DNA from: Straminergon stramineum | Taxonomy: Eukaryota; Streptophyta; Bryopsida; Hypnales; Calliergonaceae | Reading direction: 5' to 3' | DNA length: 64,000 nt | Assembly (NCBI GenBank): GCA_963920665.1 | Contig: OY987265.1 | Span: 12,777,001 to 12,841,000 of the forward strand | In this document: one piece after another, positions 11,489-24,230 of the stretch | Layout of the letters: every line of letters begins with the position of its first letter | How positions within the stretch are numbered: position 1 is the first letter of the stretch | Program-made: the position numbers and the translations under genes | Notes under the pieces: generated by a model | What the model saw: the letters and a program-made list of their open reading frames with translations, nothing else | Told to the model about the DNA's origin: nothing | Database searches by the model: none

Positions 11489-12554
11489 AAGCCCTTGCAC
11501 TCCTTCCTACATAAAAGATATTCAATTTCAAAGTTTTTACAAATTAACCTCTAAGTGGTTTAGGGGACACATTGTGTCCTCTAGATTCCTTCCTTCCCCT
11601 TAATCTCCAAATTCCATGAAGTATTGGTCATATACGTAAACTACAAAATTGAAGATAAAACAGTCATCGATTTTCTCATGTTTTTAGAAAAAAAATCATA
11701 TTGCTCCCTATTGAAATGAGAGGTTGTTGAACAAGCTCAAATGTGTATTTCGAGAAAATACATGTATTGCTTCCATAGCGTGTACACCCATCCATCCCTC
11801 ATGTCCACATCAGCCATGACTAGGTACGCCAATTTAGGGTTTAGCTTCATATGCTTTGCAAGTTTTTGGAAGGGGAGGATGACCATTATGGAGTACTTTG
11901 TCCTATTTGCCCATCCTAACATGAATAAAGGTCGTTGTCTACTTGTATGAAGCAAATGGGGGACTTTGAATACAATTTGTATGTATGCAAACCTCCAAAC
12001 CATGGAGCCTCAAGTTGCAGAATATTTTCAAAATTAGGAACATGTCCTATGCAGACAGGAAGAGTGCAGCTCAATAGAAATCTTCGGCATGCATTCAATG
12101 AGAAAAATAAAATGGATAGTAAATCATTCATATGCAAGGGTGTATATACTGCACTGAGGCAATGTACATATGTATTGAAAGCCACCCAAAACCACTTAGG
12201 AATTAAAGGGTTGGAAAGTTATTTTTACTTTTATTTTGGTTGTGGCAAAGGCACATGACATATTAGTAGTACTTCGAGTGGCATGGGGAAAAATGTTTTT
12301 TTGGGACATCCAAATTCCAAAGAAGCTTTGATTTGAGGAGGCTTTTAATTTCTCAAGGTAATTTCACTTTTTGCTTGAAATATTTTATGAAGCCATGTCC
12401 TCTGAAATTGATTGACATCCACAATCCCCTTGTACATGAAGATGTTCCTTTACTCCATGAAATATAATTTTAAAAAATTCAACATTCAATTCAAAGAAAT
12501 CACAACATTTAGAAACTACTGCATGTAGCTTCTACAACCGCTTACTTTGCATGT

Positions 12555-15500
12555 ATAAATATGAAAAGACAAGCTCTTTATACAAAGGGAGGGAGGGGGT
12601 AAGAGGGAAAATAATCCATGTGGGATATATAAATTAGGATTAGTAGGATTTCAATTGTTCATAGTTACATTAAAAGTAGGATTTGTGTTCAAAGTAGAAT
12701 TTCAAACCTCATTTAGGCACAATAGAATAACTTTTTTCAAAAAGAAATTGAACTTAGTTAACCAAACTTACTATATGGGACTCTTGGGATTTTGGGTAGG
12801 CTTGTGTGATCTCAATTTTTGACATGATTTTTTGAAACTTTTTTGAAAGATGGAAAATCAAATTAGCTTTTAGGTAATATAATTTTTATTTCAATCGGTG
12901 CATGGGAGAAAAGTCATGTCACCCTAAGTCCAAAAAGTAGCTCAAGGGGCAACCCCCAAAAAATCACAAAAAATTGAAGTTTGAAATATTTTAATTTTAA
13001 TCTCAAAGATTATTTCTTTGTTTACATTTGAAGCATTGAATCATTCTATTTGGACTAGTGATGCAAAAATTATGGACAATCTTCTTTTTTGGGCAATCTA
13101 AGCATCTTTTTGAAAAAAATTACATACAAATTTTTTTGTGAATGCAATTTATTATTTATCCAATTTTTCAAAAAAAATGTTAGAAAAGGTTGAGTTTTCT
13201 TGCTAGAACAATCTCACCATTGGGATTCTTGAATTTTAATTCCATCTTAGAGTTGTTAACATTTTAGTGTTCCCTTCAATTTTGAACCTACTTCTATTCA
13301 ACAATTTTTTAATGAGTGAAAATTAAAGGGTTTTTTCTTGAATTTTTTTTCCTATATTCTCAAAAAAATTCTTCAACATAGAAAATTATTAAATCAAAAT
13401 CTCTAGTACAGAAATTTTAAGTTAAAAAGATAAAAAGCCAAAAAATTTAATCAAAAAAGGTGTAAAAAAACTTTTTTTCTTCACTTTAAATGCAAATATA
13501 TTGCAATCTATGTAGTCAAAGCTTTTGAAACTTCTTCCACACATTCTTATACTAGTCTAAGGTATCAAGAGGCTCAAATTGTAAGCGGGCATTTATAATA
13601 GTGCAATAGAATTGTCATGAATAGTGCAAAGAATTTCAAAAATGGTTCACAGTTCTTCCAATGCACTTTTTTCTTTTTAATTGTATTCTTAAATCCCTTT
13701 GAGAAAAATATACATTCATGTAAGGCTAAAATAAAGGAAATCATGATGTGGATCATTCTCTGAGAGTCAAAATTATAGAAACTTCATAAGTTTGAAGTGC
13801 TCCATTCAAAGACTTATTTTGAATAAGATTGGTACAATCTATGAGCACCAACAACTACCTACACACCTTTCACTTTGAAAATTCATAGTTAATTCATTCT
13901 CAGTCAAAAAATTACAATTTTAATTGTCAATGAACTATTTCTCTTTTCTCTTTCTACCAAAAATATGTGAAAAATGCTACGCTTTGTTGATCTTCCTATA
14001 GAGGTCTATTATTACTTAGATGCTCATTCTATGAGCCTCCTACTTCAGTACAAGATCCTATAGTTTGATATGTACAAAAAAACAAGTTTTAAAGTTTTTT
14101 GCTCTTTGCAATAGAAATGGCAATTTTGAGTGGTCTTTGATGGAAAAAGGCCTTGGGACTTTAGGGTGCAGTGTAGGAAATCAAGCTAAAGTTCATCTTC
14201 AAAAATCCATTTGGGATTTAGAGCCTTCAATCAAAAGTTATGGACAAAGTTCAAAGAAGAATTGGAAGGGACATTTTCTTTGATATTTTCAAACATCTTC
14301 TCTAAATTTTATCCATAAATTTTTTGAAAGGTTCAAAATCACAAACATGTTTTTGGAGATGAAAGTTAGCTTCATTTTCTACATTAACTTAGTTCAAAGT
14401 TTAAAAAAGTGTTTATTCTTCTATGCCAAAATGAGGTATGAGATTCTACTTTGAACACAATTCCCATGTTTTGAACATGAGCAATCAAACTCTCATCTTC
14501 AAATTATACCATAACCTTTCATGATTCATGACGGACAATGGATTTCATTATAAAACAACCTCTCCACCCTTCATTCATAATAAATACCAATGAAACAATT
14601 CCTTAATTATACTATCAAAAAAATTCTTCATGGTAGATGGTCAAATGATAGGTTGGTATTTGCCAATGAATAATCATCTCCTTGCTACCCCGCCCCTTCT
14701 TGTACACCATCATGAATTTATGGATACAAAAAAGAAGTAACCCATTTTCAACTTAGGCCGAAAGCCTACGCATGCCCTACCCAAGCTCCTCCATGCATTG
14801 TGATGGAAATTTTGCTCTAGTGTAAACAAACCTACTTGTGTTCCCCCTCATTTATCAAAAAACAACATTTCCCTCCATAACTTCTCATTGGCAAACCCAA
14901 TTGTAAATTTATTTTTTTGGTGGAAAAGCAAGGTATATCTTGCTTGTACATTCATTTTTTAAAAATATAGTAAATATTTCCGTTCTTAGTGAGTTGCCCC
15001 AAATTGCAATGTTGCTAAAAAATATTGTTTGGTCCTTTAGAAGTTAAATATTATACTTGGATAGCAAGTTTAGCTTAAATTAATATTTTTCTAAAGTGCC
15101 AAATTTTTTTGCTAATTTTAGGATCAAACAACCAAATCTACAAATAATTGTGTAGATTGTTTGCCGCAAAGCCAATTGAAAGAGTACAATAGAAATCCTT
15201 TGAGTCATTCACTTCTCATCAAGGAATTTCTTTGATGGATTAATGAAGGAATTACTTCATTAAAGTTTCATGAGTTTAAAGTGTGAGAAGGTTGTTCTTA
15301 TAATGAAATCCATTGTCCGTCATGATTCCTCAAAGGATATGGGACAATTTGAAGATGAGAGTTTGACCGTTTATTGTCAAAACACATAAATTGTATTCAA
15401 TGTAGAACTTCAGACCACATTTTGACATAGAAGAATAATTTTTTTCAAAAACTTTTGAACTACGAAAAGTTAGAAAATCAAGTTAAATTTCATCTCCAAA

Positions 15501-15835
15501 GAAGGGTTGGAAGGAATATTTTCTTTGACATTTTCAAACATCCTCTCTAAATTTTGTTCATAACTTTTGCTTAGAGGCTTAAAATCTCAAAAGAGTTATT
15601 GAAGATGAAAGTCAACTAAATTTCCCAAATTTTCTTGGCTCAAAGTTTTTTCAAAAAAATTATTCTACTATGCTTGAATGAGGTTTAAAATCCTACTTTA
15701 AACCAAATTTTTGCTTTTCACTTTACTATGAGTGGTTGAGTTCTTTCTAATCCTCAATTTACATATCCCATATAGGTTGCTTTACCTCCTAACACCTTAA
15801 TTGTATAAAGATCTTGTCTTCTCCTAACATCTCAC
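12555..15835. mobile_element. Composite element with about 230-bp terminal inverted repeats
   Basis: The left end (12555-12780) and the reverse complement of the right end (about 15600-15835) share ordered blocks: 'agacaag.tctttata', 'gggatat.taaatt.aggatta', a 'tag.taggattt' block, 'aaacctcatt.a.gca' and a following 'agtagaataa' block. Such long terminal inverted repeats are typical of Mutator-like elements, but no transposase frame remains. The interior holds a copy of repeat family C (12780-14180) and a further inverted pair (about 14420-14570 against 15290-15440), so this is a nest of insertions. No target-site duplication could be fixed. Confidence 0.5.
12780..14180 (+). repeat. Dispersed repeat family C, forward copy
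   Basis: Shares with 57695-58636 the blocks 'gggattttgggtaggc', 'tctcaatttttgacatgat', 'ttatggacaatctt', 'gggcaatctaagcatcttt', 'tgggatt', 'cttcactttaaatgcaa' and the closing 'aaaggccttggg.ctttaggg'. It is longer and more diverged than the 57695 copy. It has no TTAA-CCCC left end. Confidence 0.5.
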
Positions 15836-16199
15836 TCACCTTATTAAGTGGCATATGAGCTAGTGTGAGACAATTGGTGTATGTTTATATATTTTTGAAT
15901 TTAATGTTAAATTTTTCAAAAAAATATTGTTCTAAAGTGCCGAATTCTATTTTGGACTTAAATTAAATATTTGGCACCGAGGTGCTAAACCTCCTATCCA
16001 AGTACAATATATTTTCACTTCAAGAAAGTAAATTGTATGGTACCCCTTCTAGGCTTTAGTTTTTAGCAAGACCCTGATACTCAAGAATTTTTATATCTCA
16101 TGTTTTTCACTACAAACAATATATTTCAATAATCTCACACGATTACATTGAAGAAAGAATTCATAAGTGAAAGAAATCCTTTTTTTTGCCTTATTTCAT

Positions 16200-16640
16200 A
16201 TTAGAACATAAGACTTTGAATCCTATTAACTTGAAATTTTGCACCACAAGGGTTTGAGGTAAAAATCTTTATGGTGGAAACTTGAATTGAGAGTATAGAA
16301 GAAAGAATTAAAAAAAGAAACTTCATTTTCATTCTTTCAAAAATTATTAAATTGAAATAGGTACAAGATTGGAAGAATACATAAAGTGCAAATAATTCTA
16401 AGTTAGAATTGAAATGCATCACTTATAACAATGAGATTGTTCTAGAAACCAATCTAAAACATGTGGGCCTTCTTTCTTGTATAATTGTACAAATTGACAA
16501 TTCAAAAACGAATCCTATAAATCATTTTTTGAAGAAGATGCTCTCATTTCCCCCAAAACAAGATCCTTTGTAACTTTCACATTGATAATCCAAATAGAAT
16601 AAATTTCATCTTTCAACGTAGAAAAATATATATTCTATAA
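16200..16640 (-). repeat. Dispersed repeat family C, reverse fragment
   Basis: The reverse complement matches the middle of the 57695 element: a block corresponding to 'tcattttcattctttcaaaaa', then 'gaaataggtacaagatt', 'ctaagttagaattgaaatgca' and 'gaagaagatgctct'. Both ends are missing. No coding capacity. Confidence 0.45.
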
Positions 16641-16703
16641 GAATTTATTTTTTAAATTATTATGAGCTTTTGTAATATTCTTACTATTTCATCTTGTCTA
16701 TTT

Positions 16704-17107
16704 TTAAGTCAAAAGCAAGAATTGTGTTTAAAATAGAATTTCAAACCTCATTTAGGCATAATAAAATTAATTTTTTTCAAAAACTATGAACTACGCTAGT
16801 GTGAAAAATCACGCTAACTCTCATCCACAAAAATCCGTTTGAGATTTCAAGTCTCTAGAAAAAGCTATTTACAAAATTCAAAGAAAATGTTTGAAAATGT
16901 AAAAGAAAATGTCCCTTCCAACCCTTCTTTGAAATCCGTCCATAACTTTTGATTAGAGGTCTAAATTCTTGGAAGAATTTTAGGAGATGATATTTAGCTT
17001 GATATTCCATATTATCGTAGTTCAAAGTTTTTTGAAAAAAATTATTCTACTATGCCTAAATTAGGTCTCAAATTCTACTTTGAACACAATTCTTGCTTTT
17101 GACTTAA
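16704..17107. mobile_element. Foldback element with about 110-bp inverted arms
   Basis: The left arm begins with 'ttaagtcaaaagcaagaatt' at 16704 and the right arm ends with its reverse complement at 17107. Pairing continues inward through blocks matching 'gtagaatttcaaacctcatt', 'aggcata', a 'ttttttcaaaaac' block and 'gaactacg'. The arms are related to the ends of the 12555-15835 element, and the right flank to about 17200 continues that similarity on one side only. A derivative of the same family is likely. Confidence 0.65.
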
Positions 17108-18226
17108 CCATGTAAGCAATTGAGTTCCTACTAATTTTAATTTACATATCCCACATGGGTTGTTTATCCCCTACTACTTTTCTTCTATAAAAATCTTGCC
17201 TTTCATCTCTATACACAAAAAATAAGTGACTTTTGAAGTTATGTGAGATAGGTTCCAAATATTTGTATTCTTTGAATGATATGTTGAATTTTCGAAAATT
17301 ATATTTCATAGATTCTATCTTCATGCAAAAAAAATGTAGGTTTTCAAAGGACATAGTATGTGCTAAACTATCAATTGTAGTGATCCATGATGAATTGGGC
17401 ATGGCAAACCTAGACTTAACCTCCTCTTACCTAATATACCCAATTGCCTTTAGTTCAGCTTGTGTTTTTTACACCATAAATTGAACATGCTTGTCAATGC
17501 CACAAATTTTGGGTGTTTTTTTGTTTCTCCTCTTTCATGGCTAGTTGAAACCCAAAACTCATCTCTTAACATTTTGAAGAGATTTATGTATGTGCATTGA
17601 AAAATTGTTGAAAAAATGACTTAGAATGAGAGTTTTTTTTGAAGCTAGTTCCCTATTGGAATTTTTTGGTACATGTTCCCTAATTTGAAATGCTATGAGT
17701 TTTTTTGAACATGTGGCCACATCTATCACAAAAAGAATGCAAAAAATTTCAAGCAAAAAAGTGAAATTAACTTATGTGCAAAAGCCTCCTTGAATCAAAG
17801 TTGCTTGGAATTTGAATGCCCTTACCCCCCAAACATTTTTTCCAACTCCTAACACTATAATCTTGCAATATATTCAGTCAAAACCTCCTATTTTCTTTAC
17901 TATAGTGTAATGAAGTAGTCTACCACTAAATCCTAAGATAGATGCAACAAGATTTCATTCGTCATTTATTGGGGAGTCTTTGCCATCAAAACCGCCCATT
18001 TTGAGTGTTTTTCTGATGAAACATATTCATAGAACTTCACGGGTTAATAAACATCATCATGGAAGTTGACGAAATCCATTCCAATTCAGGAAAACTTGAG
18101 AATTGATTCATTCCGACCCTGCATGGAAGTCCGCCCTAAAGAAAGGTCGGAAGGCATTCAGAAAGTGAAACGGCGACTTCACAGTCAGGCGATGGAACTG
18201 ATGCGAAGTGCGCATCTCCCGAACTC

Positions 18227-18235
18227 TATATTTAT
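18227..18235 (+). promoter_or_regulatory. TATA box of FAD6
   Basis: 'tatatttat' stands in the unique region just upstream of a CT-rich leader (clusters of tcatcatcttcttcttcc at 18260-18300), a common plant promoter arrangement. A transcription start near 18255-18265 would fit. This is inferred from position and composition only. Confidence 0.45.
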
Positions 18236-18254
18236 TATGAACCTACCAAACGCT

Positions 18255-18493
18255 TCGTCTATCTCATCATCATCTTCTTCTTCCTTCCTTTCACTTCCCT
18301 CCATGAGTGCCTGCAAACCTGCCAGCCAGCTGCTCAAGTTTGCCAGCAGTTGCAACGCGTATCTCGCCCGACCAGCTTCTGTCAGTCCTTCATCGTCACC
18401 CTCATAGACAAGGATCCATTTCAGTTTGGGTTCTCCTCACCAATCGCCGCTTCGTTTCTGGCTTCAACCAACTTCTTACATTCAGTTTTCCAG
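18255..18493 (+). other. Probable 5' leader exon of FAD6 with a short uORF
   Basis: The CT-rich leader ends at a consensus donor (CAG|GTATG at 18494). The matching acceptor is TTGTGCAG at 19571-19578, which leaves 22 nt of leader before the ATG at 19601. The leader frame in register with that ATG is closed by a stop at 18405-18407, so there is no N-terminal extension. A 34-codon uORF starts at ATG 18303 and ends at that same stop. The leader intron (18494-19578) is 1,085 bp and contains a cluster of TTGCAA motifs. Leader introns often raise expression in plants. Confidence 0.5.
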
Positions 18494-19600
18494 GTATGAC
18501 GACTTAGATCCATTAATTGTATATAGTTGCTGAACTCATGTGTATGTAGCTAGCTATGGCCGGCGCTTCATATATCCATTGTGGTGTCGATCTGTCCCCG
18601 GCTTGTGGTGCCTGCCCCTTGTGGTGTCCCTTCTTGAGAAAAGATTGAACAGAATTTGCCACTCTTTGCTACGGTTTACTGATCAACGAAGGTGATGCAT
18701 GAAGATTATTATCATTCATACATGCGTTGTTGTACGTGCAAGTGGGGAGGACTTTTACTTTTGCGGATTGAATGTGGTGTGCTTGGACGTGAGGTATAAT
18801 TGATCGAGATTTATGTTGTTGAGGTTTTTGGATCGGAGGTGTACGTGAGGATCGGAGGCGATCGATCATTTTGATTGTGCAGTGTCTTTGTTTTGATACA
18901 TCTCTCATTTTTATCGATCTTTGAATGGATTGGAAATGATGCATTTGGGGACACAGGGATGTTGTGCTTGTGCTTGTGACTGGGTTTTCCATCTTTTTTT
19001 TTTTTTGTTTATTGTGGATTCCTGGGGTTGTTTGTGACGATGATGAAAGCTTTGCCTTGCATCACTACAACAGGAAGCTAGTAGCGGTTGCAACCCATCA
19101 TCCATTGTTTTGCAACGATTTCATTTGTATTTAAGGTTCAGTACGTTGCCTTGAACTCATGGTCTATTGGGAGCCATTGCACAAGAGTTGCAAACTTGTC
19201 ACAAAAGTCTTGATCGATTTGGAACGGAACCCATGCAAATCTAGGCCTGAACTGTTGCGAAAAGTATTGCAATCTCAAGAAGTTGCAAATCCATTGCATA
19301 ATAGATGCTGTAAGAAACCATTGAAAAATTGTTGAGTTCTGGCAGTCCTTGCAAAATTCTTGCAATCGATCTCAGCCTTCTGTACTCGTGTTGGGTACAT
19401 TCTGTGGGAAGGTCAAAGCTGTCGAATGAGTTTCGTATTTAGAGGAATGGTGGATCGGGATGACTAGGATATGATGACTTGGGGAGTTCCGATTCGTCTT
19501 CTTCAAAACCCAATTGATTTCCTCCACTTTTGAATAGTTTGTGGTGCCAGTGTCTTACGATCTCTTCTTCTTGTGCAGCCGCCTATAAAAGTCCACAGCT

Positions 19601-22600
19601 ATGGCTGTGCAGTGCAACGTGGGGACTCTGCCTTTCCCTCAGATTAGTGCACTGGTGAGCCTCAGACATTAGTTTGAACTTGGGATCCATTTTGTCATCG
19701 AATTTTGGGCATGAATTGGGTGAAATTAATGAGTGAAGTGTATCCTTTACCATCATGTCACATGTGCATTGAGAACTCAAATTGCTTCAATAACATTTTG
19801 TAGTAATACATTTTCTTTTTCATAATTCCGTGTTGTGAACCTCTTTGGATTTGCTCATTAATTTCATTGTTAATTTTACACTCTTTGCAGAGGAATGGAA
19901 GTGCTAAAGCTTCTCAGAGGTGTTTGGTCAACCCTATTGGATCCAGCATCATTTCTGGATTGAGAGGACTTCCCGCATCAAGAAGGGTAAGCAGCACCAG
20001 GTTTCAGTAAGAATTGCGGAACTCAAATGAAAGAGGGTCCGTGCAGTTATGAGCACTAATTTGCAATTGATAAGATGTTACAAAATTAGGATTTGTCAAA
20101 TATTGTAAGGTTGTTATACTCAGTTTTAACAATCAACTAGTGGTGATTGCAGGAGTCCAAGAGTAAACGTCCACGAAATCTGACAATAGTTGCTACAGCT
20201 GCACCTCTTTCCAGACAATTCACTTCAGTGCCAGGGTTTACTCAAATTGGAGAGCCGGTAAGGCTGGAGGTTAAATTTTGACATGTTCAGTAGTTGTAGC
20301 ATGTTGATATGCGACGGTTTTTCTGTCGTGATTCCATGCTAAAATGGGCATGTATGAATTGTTGGCTTGCAGATCCCGGAGGGTCTCCTTTTGAGCGATG
20401 TCGTTAAGAGTCTGCCAAAGGAGGTAATTTCCACGGTCCATTCTGTACACCAGGGATTGATCTCTACAAGTCTAATCGCAGTTGTATGCTAGAAAAAAAT
20501 TTGAATGATTTTAAATTCTTTGTTAAAAGACTGCTGTTTGGTTAAACTCTGTAAATGGACGTTACCTTGCAAGTCGATTCTACAGGCACTTAAAGCTCCA
20601 AAGTCTGTATTTTGGATACTAAAAAGAGTGCCTTAGGGCAACAATTTGTCCGAATCACTTCTCATTCATTCAAAATACCAGGTGAATTTTAAAAATTCTA
20701 CTTTCTTGTATGACCAATTCGATGAAATTGAGGGATTTTATAATATTTGTACAAAAATATTAATGCCTAATATCTGCTGCCGTGCTTGTGCTCCAGGTTT
20801 TTGAGATTGATGACTTGAAAGCATGGAAGACGGTTGCAATCACTTTAGGATCAGTAGCACTTGGTTACGCTGCCCTGGCGGTCTCACCGTGGTACCTTTA
20901 CCCAGTCGTTTACGCCTACTTGGGAACGGCCATGACGGGCCTTTTCGTTGTTGGACACGACTGTGGACACAATTCGTTCTCCAAGAATCAATGGGTCAAT
21001 GACGTGGTGGGAACAGTGATGTTCATGCCTCTCATGTATCCTTTTGAGCCCTGGAGGATCAAGCACAACACTCACCACGCTCACACCAACAAGTACGTTT
21101 GGCAACCTGTTTGTATGTTTATAAAACTTTTTGAATGAATATGTTCATCAGCAGACTATTGCGAAAAAGAATTATGAAGTAAGAAGTAATGTTTGGATGT
21201 CTTGCGTCTTTAACTATCGCCTTACTCTGGAGTTTGATGAAGATACTTCGCTTCTTTTGACCAGTAAGTGCCCAAGATCAAAAATAAATGAAGACTCCAC
21301 TTCGGTCGCTAAAATTCAATTACAGCAACTTTCAAAACCTGTTTCTATTGTTTAGAAATGTCGGGTATGAATGCTTCTTAATATTGGTTCATTTTTTTAC
21401 CTTAAATCTTCCTGAATGCTTTTGGGGTTTAATACTCAACCAAAATAGAGAATGGTTTCAATACTATTTGTCATGTACCGTAATCGATACTCACTGAAGA
21501 AGCTTCAAGGAAGAGAGTTTACTGCTTCAATGGAAAGAAGAATGAATACTCTACGTAAATCAATGATATACTTATTGTGGAGTTGCTACTAACTTATTTA
21601 TTATGATTTTTGAAAGTATGAGCACAATTAATATGCACAGGAGGGGGGCTATGAAATTTGGTATTGAAGGTGTTCTCAGATCTTGGTTGGCCTGGCACAG
21701 ATTGGTAATTGACACAGCTTGGCAACCATTCCGACCGTACATGTACGACCGAGCCCAGGGCTTCCCCAAATTTGCAATGGAAGCGGCCATGGGACCTCTC
21801 TGGTGGATGGCTTCGGTGGGACATTGGTTGTTCTGGCATTTTGACCTCAGCAAGTACAGACCCCAAGATGTTAAAAAAGTGAAGGTACATACTGTTCTAT
21901 CTTGACAAGTTTGGGAAGTTCATGTGAGATTTTGATTTGTTCACTCTTCCTTTTGGAGAATTGTTGTTTATATATCTGCTCCAAACTCCATATTGTAGGC
22001 GGATGATGAACACCGTGCTTTTCGGTGATGTTTTGTCCAAACAACATGTCTTCCCTACATCCAAAGTAATGTATGAATCTTGATGACCAATTGGACGAAG
22101 CTGATGAAAAGAATTATCATTTTACGAAGATATATACAGAAATTCAAAAAAGGGATTTCGGCGTTTGTTCAAGGGTTTAAATTAATACGGTGAAGTGTGC
22201 GTCCAGGTGAGCTTTGCTGCTGTCACGGCGTTTGGCGTCTTAGCATTGCTACCGCTGCTGGTGATGACTGGTCCCTTGGGCTTCCTCAAGTGGTGGGTGG
22301 TGCCCTGGTTGGGTTTCCATTTCTGGATGAGCACCTTCACTTTGGTTCACCACACCGCGCCTCACATCCCGTTCAAACAAGCGCGCGAATGGAATGCGGT
22401 GGATGCACAGCTACATGGGACAGTCCATTGCGATTATCCTGCTTGGTAAGCCAAGGCTTTCACAGATTCTCAGATTGTTAAAAATGAAAAGAAAACACAA
22501 AACAACAGACCTTATTTGTAGTTGAAATTGCTAGAATGTGAGTTAAAAGACCTTGAGAATCAAGGAACCTGATTCTTGTGGGCCTTATGTTAGTTTTGGA

Positions 22601-23391
22601 GTTTTAAGTTGTTCTTTTGTCCACTTGCCTTTCATATTTTGCTGAACACATGTACTATTCTTTACTAATTCTAGTGACATTACATTGGATCTCATATGAA
22701 TAACATAGTTCATTGTATGATCAATCGATTTGGTCATTTAAAATCATAGATTTTTGTTTTGAAGGAGTTAAATTTTGACCAGGGCTTTAAGTGAAAAATT
22801 AGAGTGTTTTCAGTAACTTTTTGACCGACATTGTGAAGAAAATCTTCCCGTAACGTAGACCTATCGAAGTTGATATTGAATCATATGGGGAGGCCTGTGT
22901 AGAATCATGCTCGTTTATGATAGTGTCTAAAGTTCCTGAAACACTCTAATTCGATTAAAAGCCCTTGTTTTTGGCACTCCAAACAAGCTTTATGAAAACG
23001 AATGATTTGTGCTTTCATACCTGGATCCTTCTGCTGCTGCTCTCCCAGTTGACTACAAATGTTGCTGACTGTCTACAAACATGTTTTTCAAAAATTTGAT
23101 GAATTGCTACATAATTCTGAGTGCAGGATTGACTACCTCTGCCACGACATCAGTGTTCACATCCCTCACCACATTTCCTCCCGAATTCCAAGCTACAACC
23201 TCCGCAAAGCCTACGCGTCTCTTCAGCAGAACTGGGACAAGCATCTGAACAAAGCGGAGTTTGGGGTTCCTCTGATGACCAGCATCGTCACCCAATGCAA
23301 CCTGTTTGATGATAAGAAGAAAAGGTGGGTGAAGTTTGACAAAGCTGCACGCGATTCATCTTCCTCGGTGGAGTCGAGTGAGAATTATTGA
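19601..23391 (+). CDS. FAD6: Plastid omega-6 (delta-12) fatty acid desaturase
   Basis: Eight coding exons: 19601-19654, 19891-19986, 20153-20257, 20373-20423, 20797-21092, 21701-21884, 22207-22445 and 23127-23391. They total 1,290 nt, 429 aa, all in frame with GT-AG introns. The plastid enzyme puts a double bond at the omega-6 position of 16:1 and 18:1 chains on galactolipids and phosphatidylglycerol, using ferredoxin. The three di-iron histidine boxes are present: HDCGH at 156-160, HNTHH at 192-196 and HIPHH at 353-357. Other family blocks are YPFEPWRIKH, LVIDTAWQP, WMSTFTLVHHTAPHIPFK and GTVHCDYPAW. Residues 1 to ~70 are Ser/Arg-rich with few acidic residues, as in a chloroplast transit peptide. 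Length is close to the usual ~420-450 aa. Exon 5 ends mid-codon (AA|GT) and joins A from exon 6 to give the conserved HTNKLV. FAD2-type ER desaturases are excluded by the transit peptide and box sequences. Confidence 0.96.
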
Positions 23392-24080
23392 ACTGTCTCA
23401 TTCAATGCAAGGTCCGATCCATAAATACGTCAGACAGTGGAGTGTTAGCACCGATTTACAAACCGAGAGCTCTCAGGTGCACATGGAGATTCTAACTCAT
23501 TCAAACTTGCGGAATGCATCATGTGAAGTGAGAACGTGGGCACGATGGTTTATGAAATTCTCGTGCCTGAAAACGGCAACTAGCTTATTAGGTGAGCTGC
23601 AGCACTTGCAAATCATTCGGAGATCTTTGCCGATTTCAATGACTTAGTGTTAGTATATCAACATTTCGTTGTTCAGCGCCCTTCATGGACTGCCATCAGA
23701 GGGATATGTAATTAGAGAAGATCTAAATTTTGCGGTATCTTTGGGGATGGAAGTGTTCAACGGGAGGGTCCGCAAGCTTAATTAGGATTGTATAATCGAC
23801 CTGTCCTGGGAGCATTCCAAGGTTCAGGGAATTCAAATAAGGCCATTTTCAGCAGTGAGAAAAAGTGAGAAAAGCATTCACAGAACTGCTGAAAGATTGA
23901 AATCAATGGTGTAATTTCTAACAATTTGTATGCTTTTCTGGTAGCAACTGTGGTGTCTTGTTTGAGCAATTTTATCTTTTCTCTCTGTCCATCCCGAAAT
24001 GATTGTTCACTTTGAATGTCATTTTTTTTAAGGTTGTTTTGAGTATGTCAAAAAAATACTTCCTTGCGGCTATTTTTATT
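23392..24080 (+). other. 3' flank of FAD6
   Basis: Non-coding, with base composition like the gene to about 23960, so the 3' UTR probably lies here. No canonical AATAAA polyadenylation signal was noticed. The open frame at 23336-23647 starts inside the last FAD6 exon in another frame and is a shadow. Confidence 0.4.
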
Positions 24081-24084
24081 TAGA

Positions 24085-24230
24085 TTGCAATGAACACTTC
24101 ATTGATTCTAGTGATAGGAAATTTGGAACCTTTTCTTGATTATGTTTTTCACAATATGATCAATGAAATTGACTCAAAAAATTATCAACTAAATTGTGGA
24201 CAATCATTTTGGAACGGAGGGAGTATTGCC
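24085..24230 (+). repeat. Dispersed repeat G with a Stowaway-like end
   Basis: Matches 7060-7170 over about 90 bp. It ends with 'attttggaacggagggagta', which in reverse complement is TACTCCCTCCGTTCCAAAAT, the classic terminal sequence of plant Stowaway (Tc1/mariner-derived) MITEs next to a TA target. The other end is not recognisable nearby, so the copy is truncated or decayed. Confidence 0.55.

Larger units (their letters stand above)
8812..18050. other. Intergenic region between the CDP-DAG synthase gene and FAD6
   Basis: No supported gene. 8812-9300 is probably the 3' UTR and downstream flank of the synthase gene. 9300-9960 and 10400-12550 look mostly unique and AT-rich, with a small inverted repeat at 11352-11488. 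9970-10385 is a MITE with a second MITE inside it. 12555-15835 and 16704-17200 are elements with long inverted repeats. 17200-18050 shows nothing recognisable. Open frames at 11737-12258 overlap on both strands and show no domain. Confidence 0.55.

Noticed and set aside
11737..12258. Overlapping frames of 69-107 codons on both strands
   Set aside because: No domain recognised, both strands equally open and no splice or promoter context; kept as unexplained intergenic sequence.
18237..18407. Serine-rich frame in the FAD6 leader as an alternative transit peptide
   Set aside because: The frame in register with the FAD6 start ends in a stop at 18405-18407, and its first ATG lies at or before the likely transcription start.
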